A program made the position numbers and the translations under genes. Shown here piece by piece: positions 23,394-31,277 of a stretch of 64,000 nt of DNA. The notes under the pieces are model-generated. The model saw only the letters and a list, made by a program, of their open reading frames with translations. It had not been told where the DNA came from and searched no databases. How positions within the stretch are numbered: the first letter of the stretch is position 1; every line of letters starts with the position of its first letter. Source of the stretch: Roseibium porphyridii (lineage in GTDB: Bacteria > Pseudomonadota > Alphaproteobacteria > Rhizobiales > Stappiaceae); assembly GCF_026191725.2 (NCBI RefSeq), contig NZ_CP120863.1, positions 2,832,001 to 2,896,000 of the forward strand. Reading direction: 5' to 3'.

Positions 23394-23634
23394 TTCACTG
23401 GGGAGCGCCGCGAGCTTGGGACGCCATGAGCGGCATGGCAACCCGTGCGAAGCCCCGCTGACCGGACCAAGAGGCCCATTACGGTTACCGGCAGATAACA
23501 GCGGCAGAAAATACCCCAGAGAGGGCGGTCTGGTACGGCTCGCAAGGCCCCCAGCGGTTTCCCCGGCCTCGGCCCTTGGGAGACCTGAAACAAGGACCCT
23601 AGGTCGCCGCCCGTAAGCTTTTAGAGGAACCGCC
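23394..23634 (+). other. 240-bp interval without a convincing gene
   Basis: This GC-rich stretch inside the otherwise tightly packed head operon has only one short frame on the plus strand, which reads as low-quality Arg/Pro/Gly sequence. Several short inverted repeats are visible (for example around 23395-23440), so it may be a structured leader or a small RNA. I see no promoter. Confidence 0.4.
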
Positions 23635-24066
23635 GTGGCCTATGTCACCCAACAAGATCTGATTGATCGGTTTGGCGATCGTGAGCTGATCCAGCTCACC
23701 GATCGGACCAACCTGCCGGCAGCCACGATTGACGCCACGGTGGTTGCGGCAAAGATTAGTGATGCTGAGGCCATGGCCGACAGCTATATGGCCAAGCGCT
23801 ACAAGCTGCCGCTGAACCCGGTTCCGGACGTCCTGATCCCGATCGTTGCCAATATGGCGCGTTACTACCTTTATGGAGAACGGGCAGAGACGGAGAGTGC
23901 AGTCACCCGCAATTACAAAAATGCGCTTGGCTGGCTCAAAGACGTTGCCAACGGCACCGTGCAACTTGAGGCGGAAGGTGTTGCCTCTGCCCAGACCGCC
24001 GGTGGTCAAATCCAGACGGTTGCTCCGGACCGCGTCTTTTCCCGTGACACGCTCGAGGGCTATTGA
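23635..24066 (+). CDS. Head-tail connector gp36 (DUF1320)
   Basis: The 143-residue protein begins MAYVTQQDLIDRFGDRELIQLTDR and continues with DAEAMADSYMAKRYKLPL...IVANMARYYLY, the DUF1320 (Mu gp36) pattern of a head-tail completion protein. The start is GTG 23635 with AGAGGAA upstream. It overlaps the next gene by one base. Confidence 0.88.
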   Translation: MAYVTQQDLIDRFGDRELIQLTDRTNLPAATIDATVVAAKISDAEAMADSYMAKRYKLPLNPVPDVLIPIVANMARYYLYGERAETESAVTRNYKNALGWLKDVANGTVQLEAEGVASAQTAGGQIQTVAPDRVFSRDTLEGY

Positions 24067-24662
24067 TGACCGGCGTGCGCGAAGCCCTGACCATTGAGGA
24101 TGCGGAAATCAATGCGGCCTTGACCCGTGTTGAAGAAGCCGGTGGCGACAGTTCCGCCATGATGCGCGATGTGGCTGCCGCTATGCTCTTTTCCGTTCAA
24201 CGCCGGTTTGAGCAAGAGATCGCTCCGGACGGTTCAAAGTGGCCGGCGCATGCTCCAAGCACCGCGAAAGCCCGTGCCAATCGCAAGACACGCGGCAATG
24301 CCCCGGTCACGCCGAAGTTGCTCCGCCAGACAAATCGCCTCTTCAAGTCGATTACCGGCGAAAGCAGCGCCAGTGAAGCGGCGGTCGGCACGAACCTCGA
24401 CTATGCCGCCATTCACCAACAGGGCGGTACGATCATGCAGTATCCGCAGTCGCGTAAGGTCCGGTTCCGCAAGGTTGGTGGCCAGACCCGGTTTGCCAAG
24501 AAAGCCCACAAGCGGGCGGTCGAGAAGCCGGTCACGTTTGGCCAGCGCACCATTGTCATTCCGGCGCGCGCCTATCTCGGGTTTTCCCAGGCTGACCGCG
24601 AGACCATTCAGCGCATTGCGGGCGATCACTACAATGCAGCGGTTTCAGGAGGCCAGCCGTGA
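24066..24662 (+). CDS. Virion morphogenesis protein (Mu G, gp31-like)
   Basis: This is a 198-residue basic protein of the phage virion morphogenesis family. Hallmarks are DVAAAMLFSVQRRFEQEIAPDGSKWPAH, LLRQTNRLFKSIT, VGTNLDYAAIHQQGG and IPARAYLGFS near the end. It probably acts in head-tail joining or tail completion. In Mu, G lies between F and I; here it is in the connector cluster. ATG 24066 shares a base with the previous stop, and the end overlaps gp37 by four bases. Confidence 0.9.
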   Translation: MTGVREALTIEDAEINAALTRVEEAGGDSSAMMRDVAAAMLFSVQRRFEQEIAPDGSKWPAHAPSTAKARANRKTRGNAPVTPKLLRQTNRLFKSITGESSASEAAVGTNLDYAAIHQQGGTIMQYPQSRKVRFRKVGGQTRFAKKAHKRAVEKPVTFGQRTIVIPARAYLGFSQADRETIQRIAGDHYNAAVSGGQP

Positions 24663-25084
24663 GCCTCGTCTCTGACATCATCGCCCGTTTAAACGACGGT
24701 CAAACGGTCTTTCAAACGGTGGCCGGTGCGGTCGAGTTGTCGCTTATCGAAAAGCGCCGGCTGGCATCCCCGGCTGCGTATGTTCTTACTGCTGAAGAGG
24801 GCAGCCGCGACAACGAGCGCATCAATGGCAAGGTGCTGCAGCGCCTTGAAAGCGATATCGCGGTTGTCATCGTCTCGGACAATCTGGCCGACCCGCTCGG
24901 GGCTTCTGCCGGTCTGGATATTGAAGACCTGAAGAGCTTTGTCCGTGGGCGTCTCATCGGTTTTGAACCGGCAAGCGGCGTCGAACCCATCACCCATGTT
25001 TCCGGAGAAATCGTCAAAGCCAGCGGCGGTGCTGTCTGGTTTGAGGATCGCTTCTCCGCACCTTCCTACCTGGAGCAAGTCTGA
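24659..25084 (+). CDS. Gp37-like tail completion protein
   Basis: The 141-residue protein starts with GTG (MSLVSDIIARLND), has a KRRLASPAAYVL strand and an acidic C-terminal half ending SAPSYLEQV. The pattern fits the Mu gp37 family, which lies between the connector genes and the tail tube. It probably has a role in tail terminator formation. It overlaps both neighbours by one to four bases. Confidence 0.78.
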   Translation: MSLVSDIIARLNDGQTVFQTVAGAVELSLIEKRRLASPAAYVLTAEEGSRDNERINGKVLQRLESDIAVVIVSDNLADPLGASAGLDIEDLKSFVRGRLIGFEPASGVEPITHVSGEIVKASGGAVWFEDRFSAPSYLEQV

Positions 25085-25245
25085 TGACCGACAAACCCTA
25101 TTCCCCGCGCTTAGGCGGTCGCTATGAGCGCGATCCGGAAACCGGCAAGCGGAAACGCGTCGAGGAAACCGGGCAATCGGCTCCAAAGAAACCCGCGCCG
25201 GCCAAATCTGACAAGCCGGCTCAAAAGTCGCGCAAGGAGACCTGA
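25084..25245 (+). CDS. Small basic protein, 53 residues
   Basis: This short gene begins MTDKPYSPRLGGRYERDP and is rich in Lys, Pro and Glu (ETGKRKRVEETGQ, KPAPAKSDKPAQK). GGAGCAAG precedes the ATG, which overlaps the gp37 stop, and the next gene starts four bases after its end. Its place matches Mu gp38, another tiny gene before the tail structural genes. It is probably disordered, with function unknown. Confidence 0.65.
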   Translation: MTDKPYSPRLGGRYERDPETGKRKRVEETGQSAPKKPAPAKSDKPAQKSRKET

Positions 25246-25248
25246 TCC

Positions 25249-26178
25249 ATGGCAACGCGCAAATATCGCAAGCTCGCACTTCTCACAAAGATCGAGCTGG
25301 TCGAAGGCACAGACAGTGTCCCAACCGGCGCAGCGAATGCCATCCAGGCAAACGATGTTTCCATCACGCCGATGGCGGGTGATGAAGAAACCCGCGATCT
25401 GATGCTGCCCTATCTCGGGCACCAGGGCGTGATCCTGACCGGCGACTATGTGCAAATGGAATTCTCGGTTGAGATCGCCGGGGCAGGGGCTGCCGGCACC
25501 GTTCCACCTTTTGGCGCTCTGCTCCGGGCTTGTGCGCTCTCTGAGACCATCAATGTCGGTGTCGATGTTGTCTATGAGCCGATCTCGGATGGTGAAGAAA
25601 GTGTCTCGGTTTATTTCAACCAGGACGGTGTTCGCCATGTTGCGCTTGGCGCGCGCGGCAATGTCACCATGGACTTCACGCCGAAACGCATTCCTCGTTT
25701 CCGGTTCACCATCATGGGGCTTCTCGGCACGATTAGCGATCAGGCATTGCCGACTGTCGATCTTTCCGGTTTTCAGACACCGCGTCCGGTTTCGAAATCT
25801 GCGACCACTTTGACGCTGCATGGTGCTGCTCGTGTCGGTGAAAGCCTGTCGATCGATCTTGGTCAGCAGATCGAACCGCGTCACTTGATCGGCGCGGAGC
25901 GCATTCAACTCACCGATCGGAGAGCAACCGGCACGGCGGTTGTTGAGGCTGACACGCTCGCCAATGTCGATTGGTTTGCGATTGCCAGTGCTCGGACGCA
26001 GGCGGCCCTTCAGCTCGTTCATGGGACAGCTGCTGGCAATATCGTCCAGATCGACGCACCGAATGTCGAGGTTGGCCGGCCAAGTCAGGGACAGACGCAA
26101 GGCGTCGTTAATTATTCGCTGCCGCTGATGCTGGTTCCGAATACCGGTAACGACGAACTCACCATCACGGTGAAATAG
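25249..26178 (+). CDS. Tail tube protein (siphovirus type)
   Basis: The 309-residue protein is beta-rich and resembles long-tail phage tube proteins: ETRDLMLPYLGHQG, YVQMEFSVEIAGAG, APPFGALLRACALSE-like (here VPPFGALLRACALSE) and FTPKRIPRFRFTIMGLL. It polymerises into the tail. No contractile sheath gene is present in the window, so the virion should have a non-contractile tail, as in B3-like transposable siphophages. Confidence 0.82.
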   Translation: MATRKYRKLALLTKIELVEGTDSVPTGAANAIQANDVSITPMAGDEETRDLMLPYLGHQGVILTGDYVQMEFSVEIAGAGAAGTVPPFGALLRACALSETINVGVDVVYEPISDGEESVSVYFNQDGVRHVALGARGNVTMDFTPKRIPRFRFTIMGLLGTISDQALPTVDLSGFQTPRPVSKSATTLTLHGAARVGESLSIDLGQQIEPRHLIGAERIQLTDRRATGTAVVEADTLANVDWFAIASARTQAALQLVHGTAAGNIVQIDAPNVEVGRPSQGQTQGVVNYSLPLMLVPNTGNDELTITVK

Positions 26179-26203
26179 CACCAGCAACAGGAGCCGCTCT
26201 CCC

Positions 26204-26590
26204 ATGGATTTCAAGGTTACAGACATCTATCGCTTTTGGTGGCCGGTTCTTGTGCGCATGCCCGACCCGGATCACGCCGGCAGCATCATTGAACAGAAGT
26301 TTGAGGCTCTCTTTGAAGCGCTTAATGATGACCGTGCTGCCGAACTGGATGAAGCGTTCGAGGCTCTGGAAACCGACAAGCAACGCAAGGCCCATCAGCA
26401 CGATGTCATCCGAACGGTCATGAAGGACTGGCGCGGTGTGCTGACCGAAGACGATAGCAAGCAACCGTTTTCATCTGATGTGCTGGACCTGTGCCTCAAA
26501 CAGAACTGGTTTCGCATTGGCGTCTATGAAGCCTATGCCCAGGCTATGCGCGCAGAAGCGGCTGGCGAAGGTCCAACGGTAAAAAACTGA
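26204..26590 (+). CDS. Tail assembly chaperone, short form (G-like)
   Basis: The 128-residue helical, acidic protein follows the tail tube gene and precedes the tape measure, the invariable place of the tail assembly chaperone. AGGAGCC serves as ribosome-binding site. Its last codons are GTA AAA AAC TGA, containing the slippery heptamer AAAAAAC one base before the stop, so part of translation probably continues in the -1 frame (see 26587-26967). Confidence 0.8.
   Translation: MDFKVTDIYRFWWPVLVRMPDPDHAGSIIEQKFEALFEALNDDRAAELDEAFEALETDKQRKAHQHDVIRTVMKDWRGVLTEDDSKQPFSSDVLDLCLKQNWFRIGVYEAYAQAMRAEAAGEGPTVKN
26581..26587 (+). promoter_or_regulatory. -1 ribosomal frameshift site (A AAA AAC)
   Basis: The heptamer is in the correct phase of the chaperone frame (A, AAA, AAC) and is followed directly by its stop TGA. 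The -1 frame is open from here to 26967. A GC-rich segment with GGCC...GGGCC pairing begins about eight bases downstream and could stimulate slippage. Confidence 0.8.
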
Positions 26591-26967
26591 AAGAGGCCGC
26601 GCGGGCCTGGGCCTTTTCCCGCAGCGGTCATTCCGATCCGTCCGAGCCCAACACTCTTGATGAGGCGATGGCAGCCGACTTTGCAGCGCTCGGGGTGTCG
26701 GTTGCACCGGACGCGGTGACACAGGCAGTCGATGTATTTGAGGTTTGGCGGGTGAACTGGAAGGCAGTCACATCTTTTCTGACAGTGGAAACGCAGTGGC
26801 GTGTTTTGGCCAGTCCTGCCGGTTTGATCTGGCTCGGGCTCGATTACACCGCCGCAGCTGCTACGTTGCGTGGCCGCTCCGATCGGTTGTGGCGTCATCT
26901 CTTGTCAGAACTCCGGATCATGGAACATGCCGCGCTTGACGTTCTGAACGCGGAGCAAGCCGAATGA
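26587..26967 (+). CDS. Tail assembly chaperone, frameshift extension (T part, DUF1799-like)
   Basis: This is the C-terminal half of a G-T fusion: reading 26204-26587 and then 26587-26967 gives a 254-residue protein. The extension starts LKEAARAWAFSRSG and includes DVFEVWRVNWKAVTSFLTVETQWRV and WLGLDYTAAAATL, like DUF1799 proteins of this position. It can also be read as a separate frame from ATG 26668, but that ATG has no ribosome-binding site and would lose the first 27 codons. In lambda-type phages the fusion binds the tape measure during tail assembly. It overlaps the tape measure gene by four bases. Confidence 0.8.
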   Translation: MKEAARAWAFSRSGHSDPSEPNTLDEAMAADFAALGVSVAPDAVTQAVDVFEVWRVNWKAVTSFLTVETQWRVLASPAGLIWLGLDYTAAAATLRGRSDRLWRHLLSELRIMEHAALDVLNAEQAE

Positions 26968-29918
26968 CCGCGCCGCTCAGAATGGAAATGGTTGCGGCGC
27001 TCGATGCCTCCCAGGTGAAATCGGGTGCACGGGATGCACGGCAGGAAATTGGCCGGCTTGGTGACAGCGCAAGAGGAGCAGCCCGCGACTTTTCGGCTGC
27101 GTCGGTCGCTGCCGGGAAGGCGGCAGGTGCCCAGGCCGCCGCCGCGAGATCTGCGAACCAAGCCGGTCACTTTATCAAGCAGCAAGGTCTCCAGGCCGCA
27201 AATGCCAACCGGCTTGCCGCGCATGAAGCGACCAACCTTTCCTATCAGATGAACGATATTGCCGTCAGTCTGGCGTCCGGACAGTCCCCATTCATCGTGA
27301 TGGCGCAACAGGGCTCACAGGTTTCCCAGATCATGGGCAAACGTGGTCTTGGTCAAATCCTGCCAGCGATCGCTGGCGGTATCGCTTCCATGATCAACCC
27401 GACGACGATCCTGTTTGCCGCGCTCGCTGCCGGTGCGGTTGCCGGACAGGCCGCTTTCAAGTCGATGCGCGGTGAAGTTCATGATCTTGAGAAGGTCCTG
27501 GATGATCACGCAGATCTGGTGCGCCGGATCAAGGACGCCTACAAAGAAGCCGAAGACGGTGCGATTTCCTATGCGGCTGCCGGCAGCCGCGCGCTTGAGC
27601 TGGACCGGGTCACCCAGGAACGTGCGGAGCGTAAAGCTCTCAAGCGTGAGTTCGAAACATTTCGGGAGGCTCTTGGTCCGAATGAGGTCAGATTGCAGGG
27701 CCTTGGCATCGCGACCGATCCCTACCGCAGAGCCCGTGAGGCAATTGATGATTTGATTGCCTCTGCAAAGGATGGCGATCCAGCCTTTGCCCGTTTGCAG
27801 GAACGGTTAGCTGAGATTGCACTCACTCCGAAACTCAGCAAACAGCAACAGAAGTCTCTCACCTTTGTCACGGAATTGACCAGGGCAGGTGTCAGCGCTG
27901 AAAAAGCACTTCAGGAAACCGCGTCCGGGCTGGAAGTCATCGGCTCGAATTTCGAGGAATTCACCCAGAAGGCCAAAGAGTTTCGCAAGGCCCTCGATCA
28001 GCTCAATGCCGGTGATCGCAATCTGGGCCGCCGTGATGTTGCACGCGAAACCTACGAGGAAGCAATCCAGGCCGCCCAGGGAACACGTGAGCGGATCCTC
28101 GCAGAGCGCGCGCTCCGGGACCGTTTGCAGCGCATTGGTGATCAGGAAGCCGCACGGCTGATCCCGGTACCGGGTAAAAAGCCGGTCAGCATCGATCTTG
28201 GTTCAGAAGCCCGCGAACTCCTCAAAACTCAAGAAGAGCAGCTTGCCAAGTTGCGCCTTGAAGCCTCTCTGATCGGCGCATCGGATCTTGTGCGTCAGCG
28301 CGCGCTGGCAACTCTGGAAGCGGAAATCGAAATCCGCAACGCCGGCATTGATGCGCATTCAAGAGAAGCCGATCGCATCCGCGAGAATGCCGCCGCGATC
28401 GCAGAGATGACCAGCGAGCTGGACCGCAGTCAGGCAGCCTGGGAAAGCGTCAAATCAACCGGCGAGCGGTCGATCGACACACTGGTCGACAAGCTGTCAT
28501 CGGGAGATTTAGAAGGCGCCCTCAAGGCCATAACGGCAGACTTGAGCAAGCAGCTGCTGACCCTTGGGGCAGCCAATCCGCTCAAAAACGCCCTCTTCAA
28601 TTCTGGCTTGCCGACAATCGCTGATGCCGGCGGTATAGGTGGTTTCTTCAAAAGTCTCTTTGGCGGCGGTCCGCTTGCGACCGGTTCCATGCAGGTCCAG
28701 GCGGCAACCGTGCTTGTGAATGGCGAGCCGCTCTCTGCCTTCTCCGCTTTCAACAACAGTCCTTCCAATGACAATCCCGCCCTTAGTCTGGCAGCCGGCA
28801 ACAGCAACATCCAGCGTGGTGGCGTGCCGAGCCAGATCTGGAGTTTCTTCAAGGGCAAGGGCCTGAAGGATCATCAGGTGGCAGCCATCCTGGGCCACGT
28901 CAAAGCTGAAAGCGCCTTCAATCCGCTTGCGGTCGGTGATGGCGGCAACGCCTTCGGTCTCTTCCAGCACAATGACCGGCGCTTCAATCTGTTCGATGCG
29001 ATCGGCGGCCGCAAGAACCTTGGCAACGTCCAGGGGCAGTTGGATTTTGTCTGGCAAGAGCTGATGACCACGGAAAGCCGGGTCATGAAAGCGTTGCTTG
29101 GCAGCACGGATCTCAAAGGGGCAACGGCAGCCTTTGGAGGCTTTGAACGTCCGGCCGGGTTCTCCTGGGGCAATCCGGAGGCCATGCACAACTGGACCGG
29201 CCGACTTCAAGCCGCTGAAGAAGCGCTGACCACATTTGGCGGTGGTCTGACAAACACAACATCCGGGCTGTCGCGCCTGGATGGCGGTCTTGGTTCCGCA
29301 GTCTCCGCATTGGCCAATGGGTCTGGCTCCCTTGCGGACACGGCAACGGCCTTTGCCGGCCAGTCGGAGAACCTTGCCGGCAGTCTTTCAAAGGGCCTTC
29401 AAACGGTCTTTAACCAGTCTGGTGAAGGCGGCGCAGGTGGTGGATTTGGCGGTGTGTTGTCGTCCGTCTTTTCCGGCATTGGCAGCTTGTTCGGATTTCA
29501 AAGGGGCGGGGATACCGGTCCGGGCGCAGACAGCGATGTGAAGGGCCTGGTGCACGCGAATGAATATGTCTTCAGCGCGCCGGCCACTCGCCGTATCGGT
29601 ACCGCGACCCTGGACGCCCTCCATCGCGGATCTTTGAAAGGCTATCAGTACGGCGGTTTCGTGTCCTCAACGGCTGGTTCCGTTTCAGGCCGTGCCGCAA
29701 ACAGCAATCATCAAGCTGCCGCTCCTGTTTCCATCACAATTCAGAACAATGCCGGTGTGCAGATTGAAACACAGGAGGAACAGGACCCGGGCGGTGGCCG
29801 AAGCCTGCGCTTTGTCTTGTCCGAGCAATTCGCCAATGCGCTCGACACGCCGGGCGGCGCTGCCTCACGCATGATGAAATCGCAGTTCGGATTGCAAAAG
29901 CGGAGGGTGAAACGGTGA
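26964..29918 (+). CDS. Tail tape measure protein with tail-lysozyme domain
   Basis: The 984-residue protein sets tail length. It has an N-terminal coiled, Ala-rich region, hydrophobic segments near residues 130-165 (ILPAIAGGIASMIN, ILFAALAAGAVAGQ) and a long helical middle. A phage tail-lysozyme-like domain at about residues 613-755 has the putative catalytic Glu in HVKAESAFNP (E649) and a GDGGNAFGLFQHN motif. The C-terminal GFQRGGDTGPGADSDVKGLVHANEYV motif is typical of tape measures. The lysozyme domain probably opens the cell wall during DNA entry. Confidence 0.93.
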   Translation: MTAPLRMEMVAALDASQVKSGARDARQEIGRLGDSARGAARDFSAASVAAGKAAGAQAAAARSANQAGHFIKQQGLQAANANRLAAHEATNLSYQMNDIAVSLASGQSPFIVMAQQGSQVSQIMGKRGLGQILPAIAGGIASMINPTTILFAALAAGAVAGQAAFKSMRGEVHDLEKVLDDHADLVRRIKDAYKEAEDGAISYAAAGSRALELDRVTQERAERKALKREFETFREALGPNEVRLQGLGIATDPYRRAREAIDDLIASAKDGDPAFARLQERLAEIALTPKLSKQQQKSLTFVTELTRAGVSAEKALQETASGLEVIGSNFEEFTQKAKEFRKALDQLNAGDRNLGRRDVARETYEEAIQAAQGTRERILAERALRDRLQRIGDQEAARLIPVPGKKPVSIDLGSEARELLKTQEEQLAKLRLEASLIGASDLVRQRALATLEAEIEIRNAGIDAHSREADRIRENAAAIAEMTSELDRSQAAWESVKSTGERSIDTLVDKLSSGDLEGALKAITADLSKQLLTLGAANPLKNALFNSGLPTIADAGGIGGFFKSLFGGGPLATGSMQVQAATVLVNGEPLSAFSAFNNSPSNDNPALSLAAGNSNIQRGGVPSQIWSFFKGKGLKDHQVAAILGHVKAESAFNPLAVGDGGNAFGLFQHNDRRFNLFDAIGGRKNLGNVQGQLDFVWQELMTTESRVMKALLGSTDLKGATAAFGGFERPAGFSWGNPEAMHNWTGRLQAAEEALTTFGGGLTNTTSGLSRLDGGLGSAVSALANGSGSLADTATAFAGQSENLAGSLSKGLQTVFNQSGEGGAGGGFGGVLSSVFSGIGSLFGFQRGGDTGPGADSDVKGLVHANEYVFSAPATRRIGTATLDALHRGSLKGYQYGGFVSSTAGSVSGRAANSNHQAAAPVSITIQNNAGVQIETQEEQDPGGGRSLRFVLSEQFANALDTPGGAASRMMKSQFGLQKRRVKR

Positions 29919-30334
29919 TAGCAAGCTGGCCTTCAACCCTGCCGCTTCCTGACCGTCAGACTTACGGCAAACAACCGGACGAAGCCCGGATCAGGAGGCG
30001 GCCCGACAGCGGACCGCCCGGATCTCGCGGGCGGTTTTCATCTGCCGCCCGTCAGGTTGCCCTGTCGATCGACATCGACAGAAACCAAAAGGCCGTTTTC
30101 GATCGGTTCTTTCAACATGAGCTTGCCGAAGGATCATTGCCCTTCACCATGCCCGATCCAACCACACACGGCTGGCAGTTGTTTACAGCTGCCGAAAGTC
30201 CGCTCCTGACAGTTGACGGCACACCGATCGCGCTTGCCGCAACATGGCTCTGCCTGTTTGGCGATGGTTTGCCGTCCGAAGCCATCCGGGGTGTGCGCTT
30301 TCAGATCTCCTTCCAGATTGCGGTGATGCCATGA
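29915..30334 (+). CDS. Tail protein after the tape measure
   Basis: This is a 139-residue protein starting at GTG 29915 inside the tape measure stop. WPSTLPLPDRQTYGKQP and FDRFFQHELAEGSLPFTMPDP are typical of small minor tail proteins next to the tape measure in long-tailed phages. It probably takes part in the tail tip or distal tail. It overlaps both neighbours by four bases. Confidence 0.72.
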   Translation: MIASWPSTLPLPDRQTYGKQPDEARIRRRPDSGPPGSRGRFSSAARQVALSIDIDRNQKAVFDRFFQHELAEGSLPFTMPDPTTHGWQLFTAAESPLLTVDGTPIALAATWLCLFGDGLPSEAIRGVRFQISFQIAVMP

Positions 30335-30855
30335 GACGGCTTTCCCTAAATGCTCGGCAGGCTCTGGAGACCGCCAACTCCGGCGATCCAGAGATCCTCC
30401 TGATCAGGATTGATCATGAGAGCTTGTCCAAGCCCGTGCGCCTTTCGACCGATCCAACGGAACGGCTTTCGGTCGAACCTCTGATCTATGGAACGCGGTC
30501 CATCTGGTTCGGTGCCAACCTCAAGACAGATCCCTATCTGTTTGCCCTGGTCAAAGCGGAGTTTCCGTCCGATCTTGAGGATGCGCCGGCAACAGCCCGC
30601 ATCATTCTGGAAAACGTCAGCAACGACATTGCCGCGCAGCTTCGGGCCATCACGAATTTTGCAAGCGTTGCCATTGCCGTGGTGCTGTCCTCGTCTCCCA
30701 ATGTGGTCGAGGCCGAGTTCCGCAATCTCAAGCTGGTCAAGGCGGATGGCGATGCAAACGAGTTCTCGCTCAACCTGTCCAGGTTGCCGATCGAAGAGGA
30801 AAGCTTTCCGACCGACCGTATGACCAAGCAGCGCGCGCCGGGGTTACATCGATGA
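30331..30855 (+). CDS. DUF1833-like minor tail protein
   Basis: This is a 174-residue protein starting RRLSLNARQALETANSGDPEILLIRIDHESL and ending in a basic tail. The pattern (LIRIDHESLSKPVRLSTDPTE, YLFALVKAEFPSDLEDAPATARIILENV) matches DUF1833 minor tail proteins that precede the NlpC/P60 gene. It overlaps that gene by four bases. Confidence 0.78.
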   Translation: MRRLSLNARQALETANSGDPEILLIRIDHESLSKPVRLSTDPTERLSVEPLIYGTRSIWFGANLKTDPYLFALVKAEFPSDLEDAPATARIILENVSNDIAAQLRAITNFASVAIAVVLSSSPNVVEAEFRNLKLVKADGDANEFSLNLSRLPIEEESFPTDRMTKQRAPGLHR

Positions 30856-31277
30856 GCGCGCATTGGACAACACGCTATGTCGGCACACCTTATCGCGAAC
30901 TCGGGCGGGATCGCGCTGGCTGCGACTGCTGGGGGCTGGCTGTCCTGGTCTATCGGGATGAACTCGGTATTCAGTTGATCAGCTATGACGGCGATTATGC
31001 CAGTGTTGCAGAGCGCGCGGAGATCTCAGCCTTGATCGAGGCCGGGCAACGTACACCCGACTGGATCAAGGTCAGCCAACCGAAGCCATTCGACATTGTC
31101 TTGTTCCGTCAAGGCCGATTGACCTCACATGTCGGCATCGTCTGTGCATCAGGCCGAATGCTGCATCAATACGGGTCGGACTGCGCCAAGATCGAAAGCT
31201 ACAAGGCACCGCGCTGGCAAAGCCGGCATGTCGGCACCTTCCGCCATGCAATGATCGGGGAGGGAAACGATGCCTGA
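30852..31277 (+). CDS. NlpC/P60-family tail peptidase
   Basis: This is a 141-residue NlpC/P60 domain with the catalytic Cys in GCDCWGL (C24 or C26, most likely C26) and the catalytic His in SHVGIV (H93). A tail-tip peptidase of this kind cuts peptidoglycan peptides during entry or acts in tip assembly. It is placed between DUF1833 and the tip protein, as in lambda K. Confidence 0.9.
   Translation: MSAHWTTRYVGTPYRELGRDRAGCDCWGLAVLVYRDELGIQLISYDGDYASVAERAEISALIEAGQRTPDWIKVSQPKPFDIVLFRQGRLTSHVGIVCASGRMLHQYGSDCAKIESYKAPRWQSRHVGTFRHAMIGEGNDA

Noticed and set aside
23374..23616. 80-codon open frame in the head-operon gap
   Set aside because: It begins inside the gp35-like gene and reads as Arg/Pro/Gly-rich noise.
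26668..26967. Independent gene starting at ATG 26668
   Set aside because: No ribosome-binding site. The same frame is open back to the slippery heptamer, which fits a frameshift extension better.
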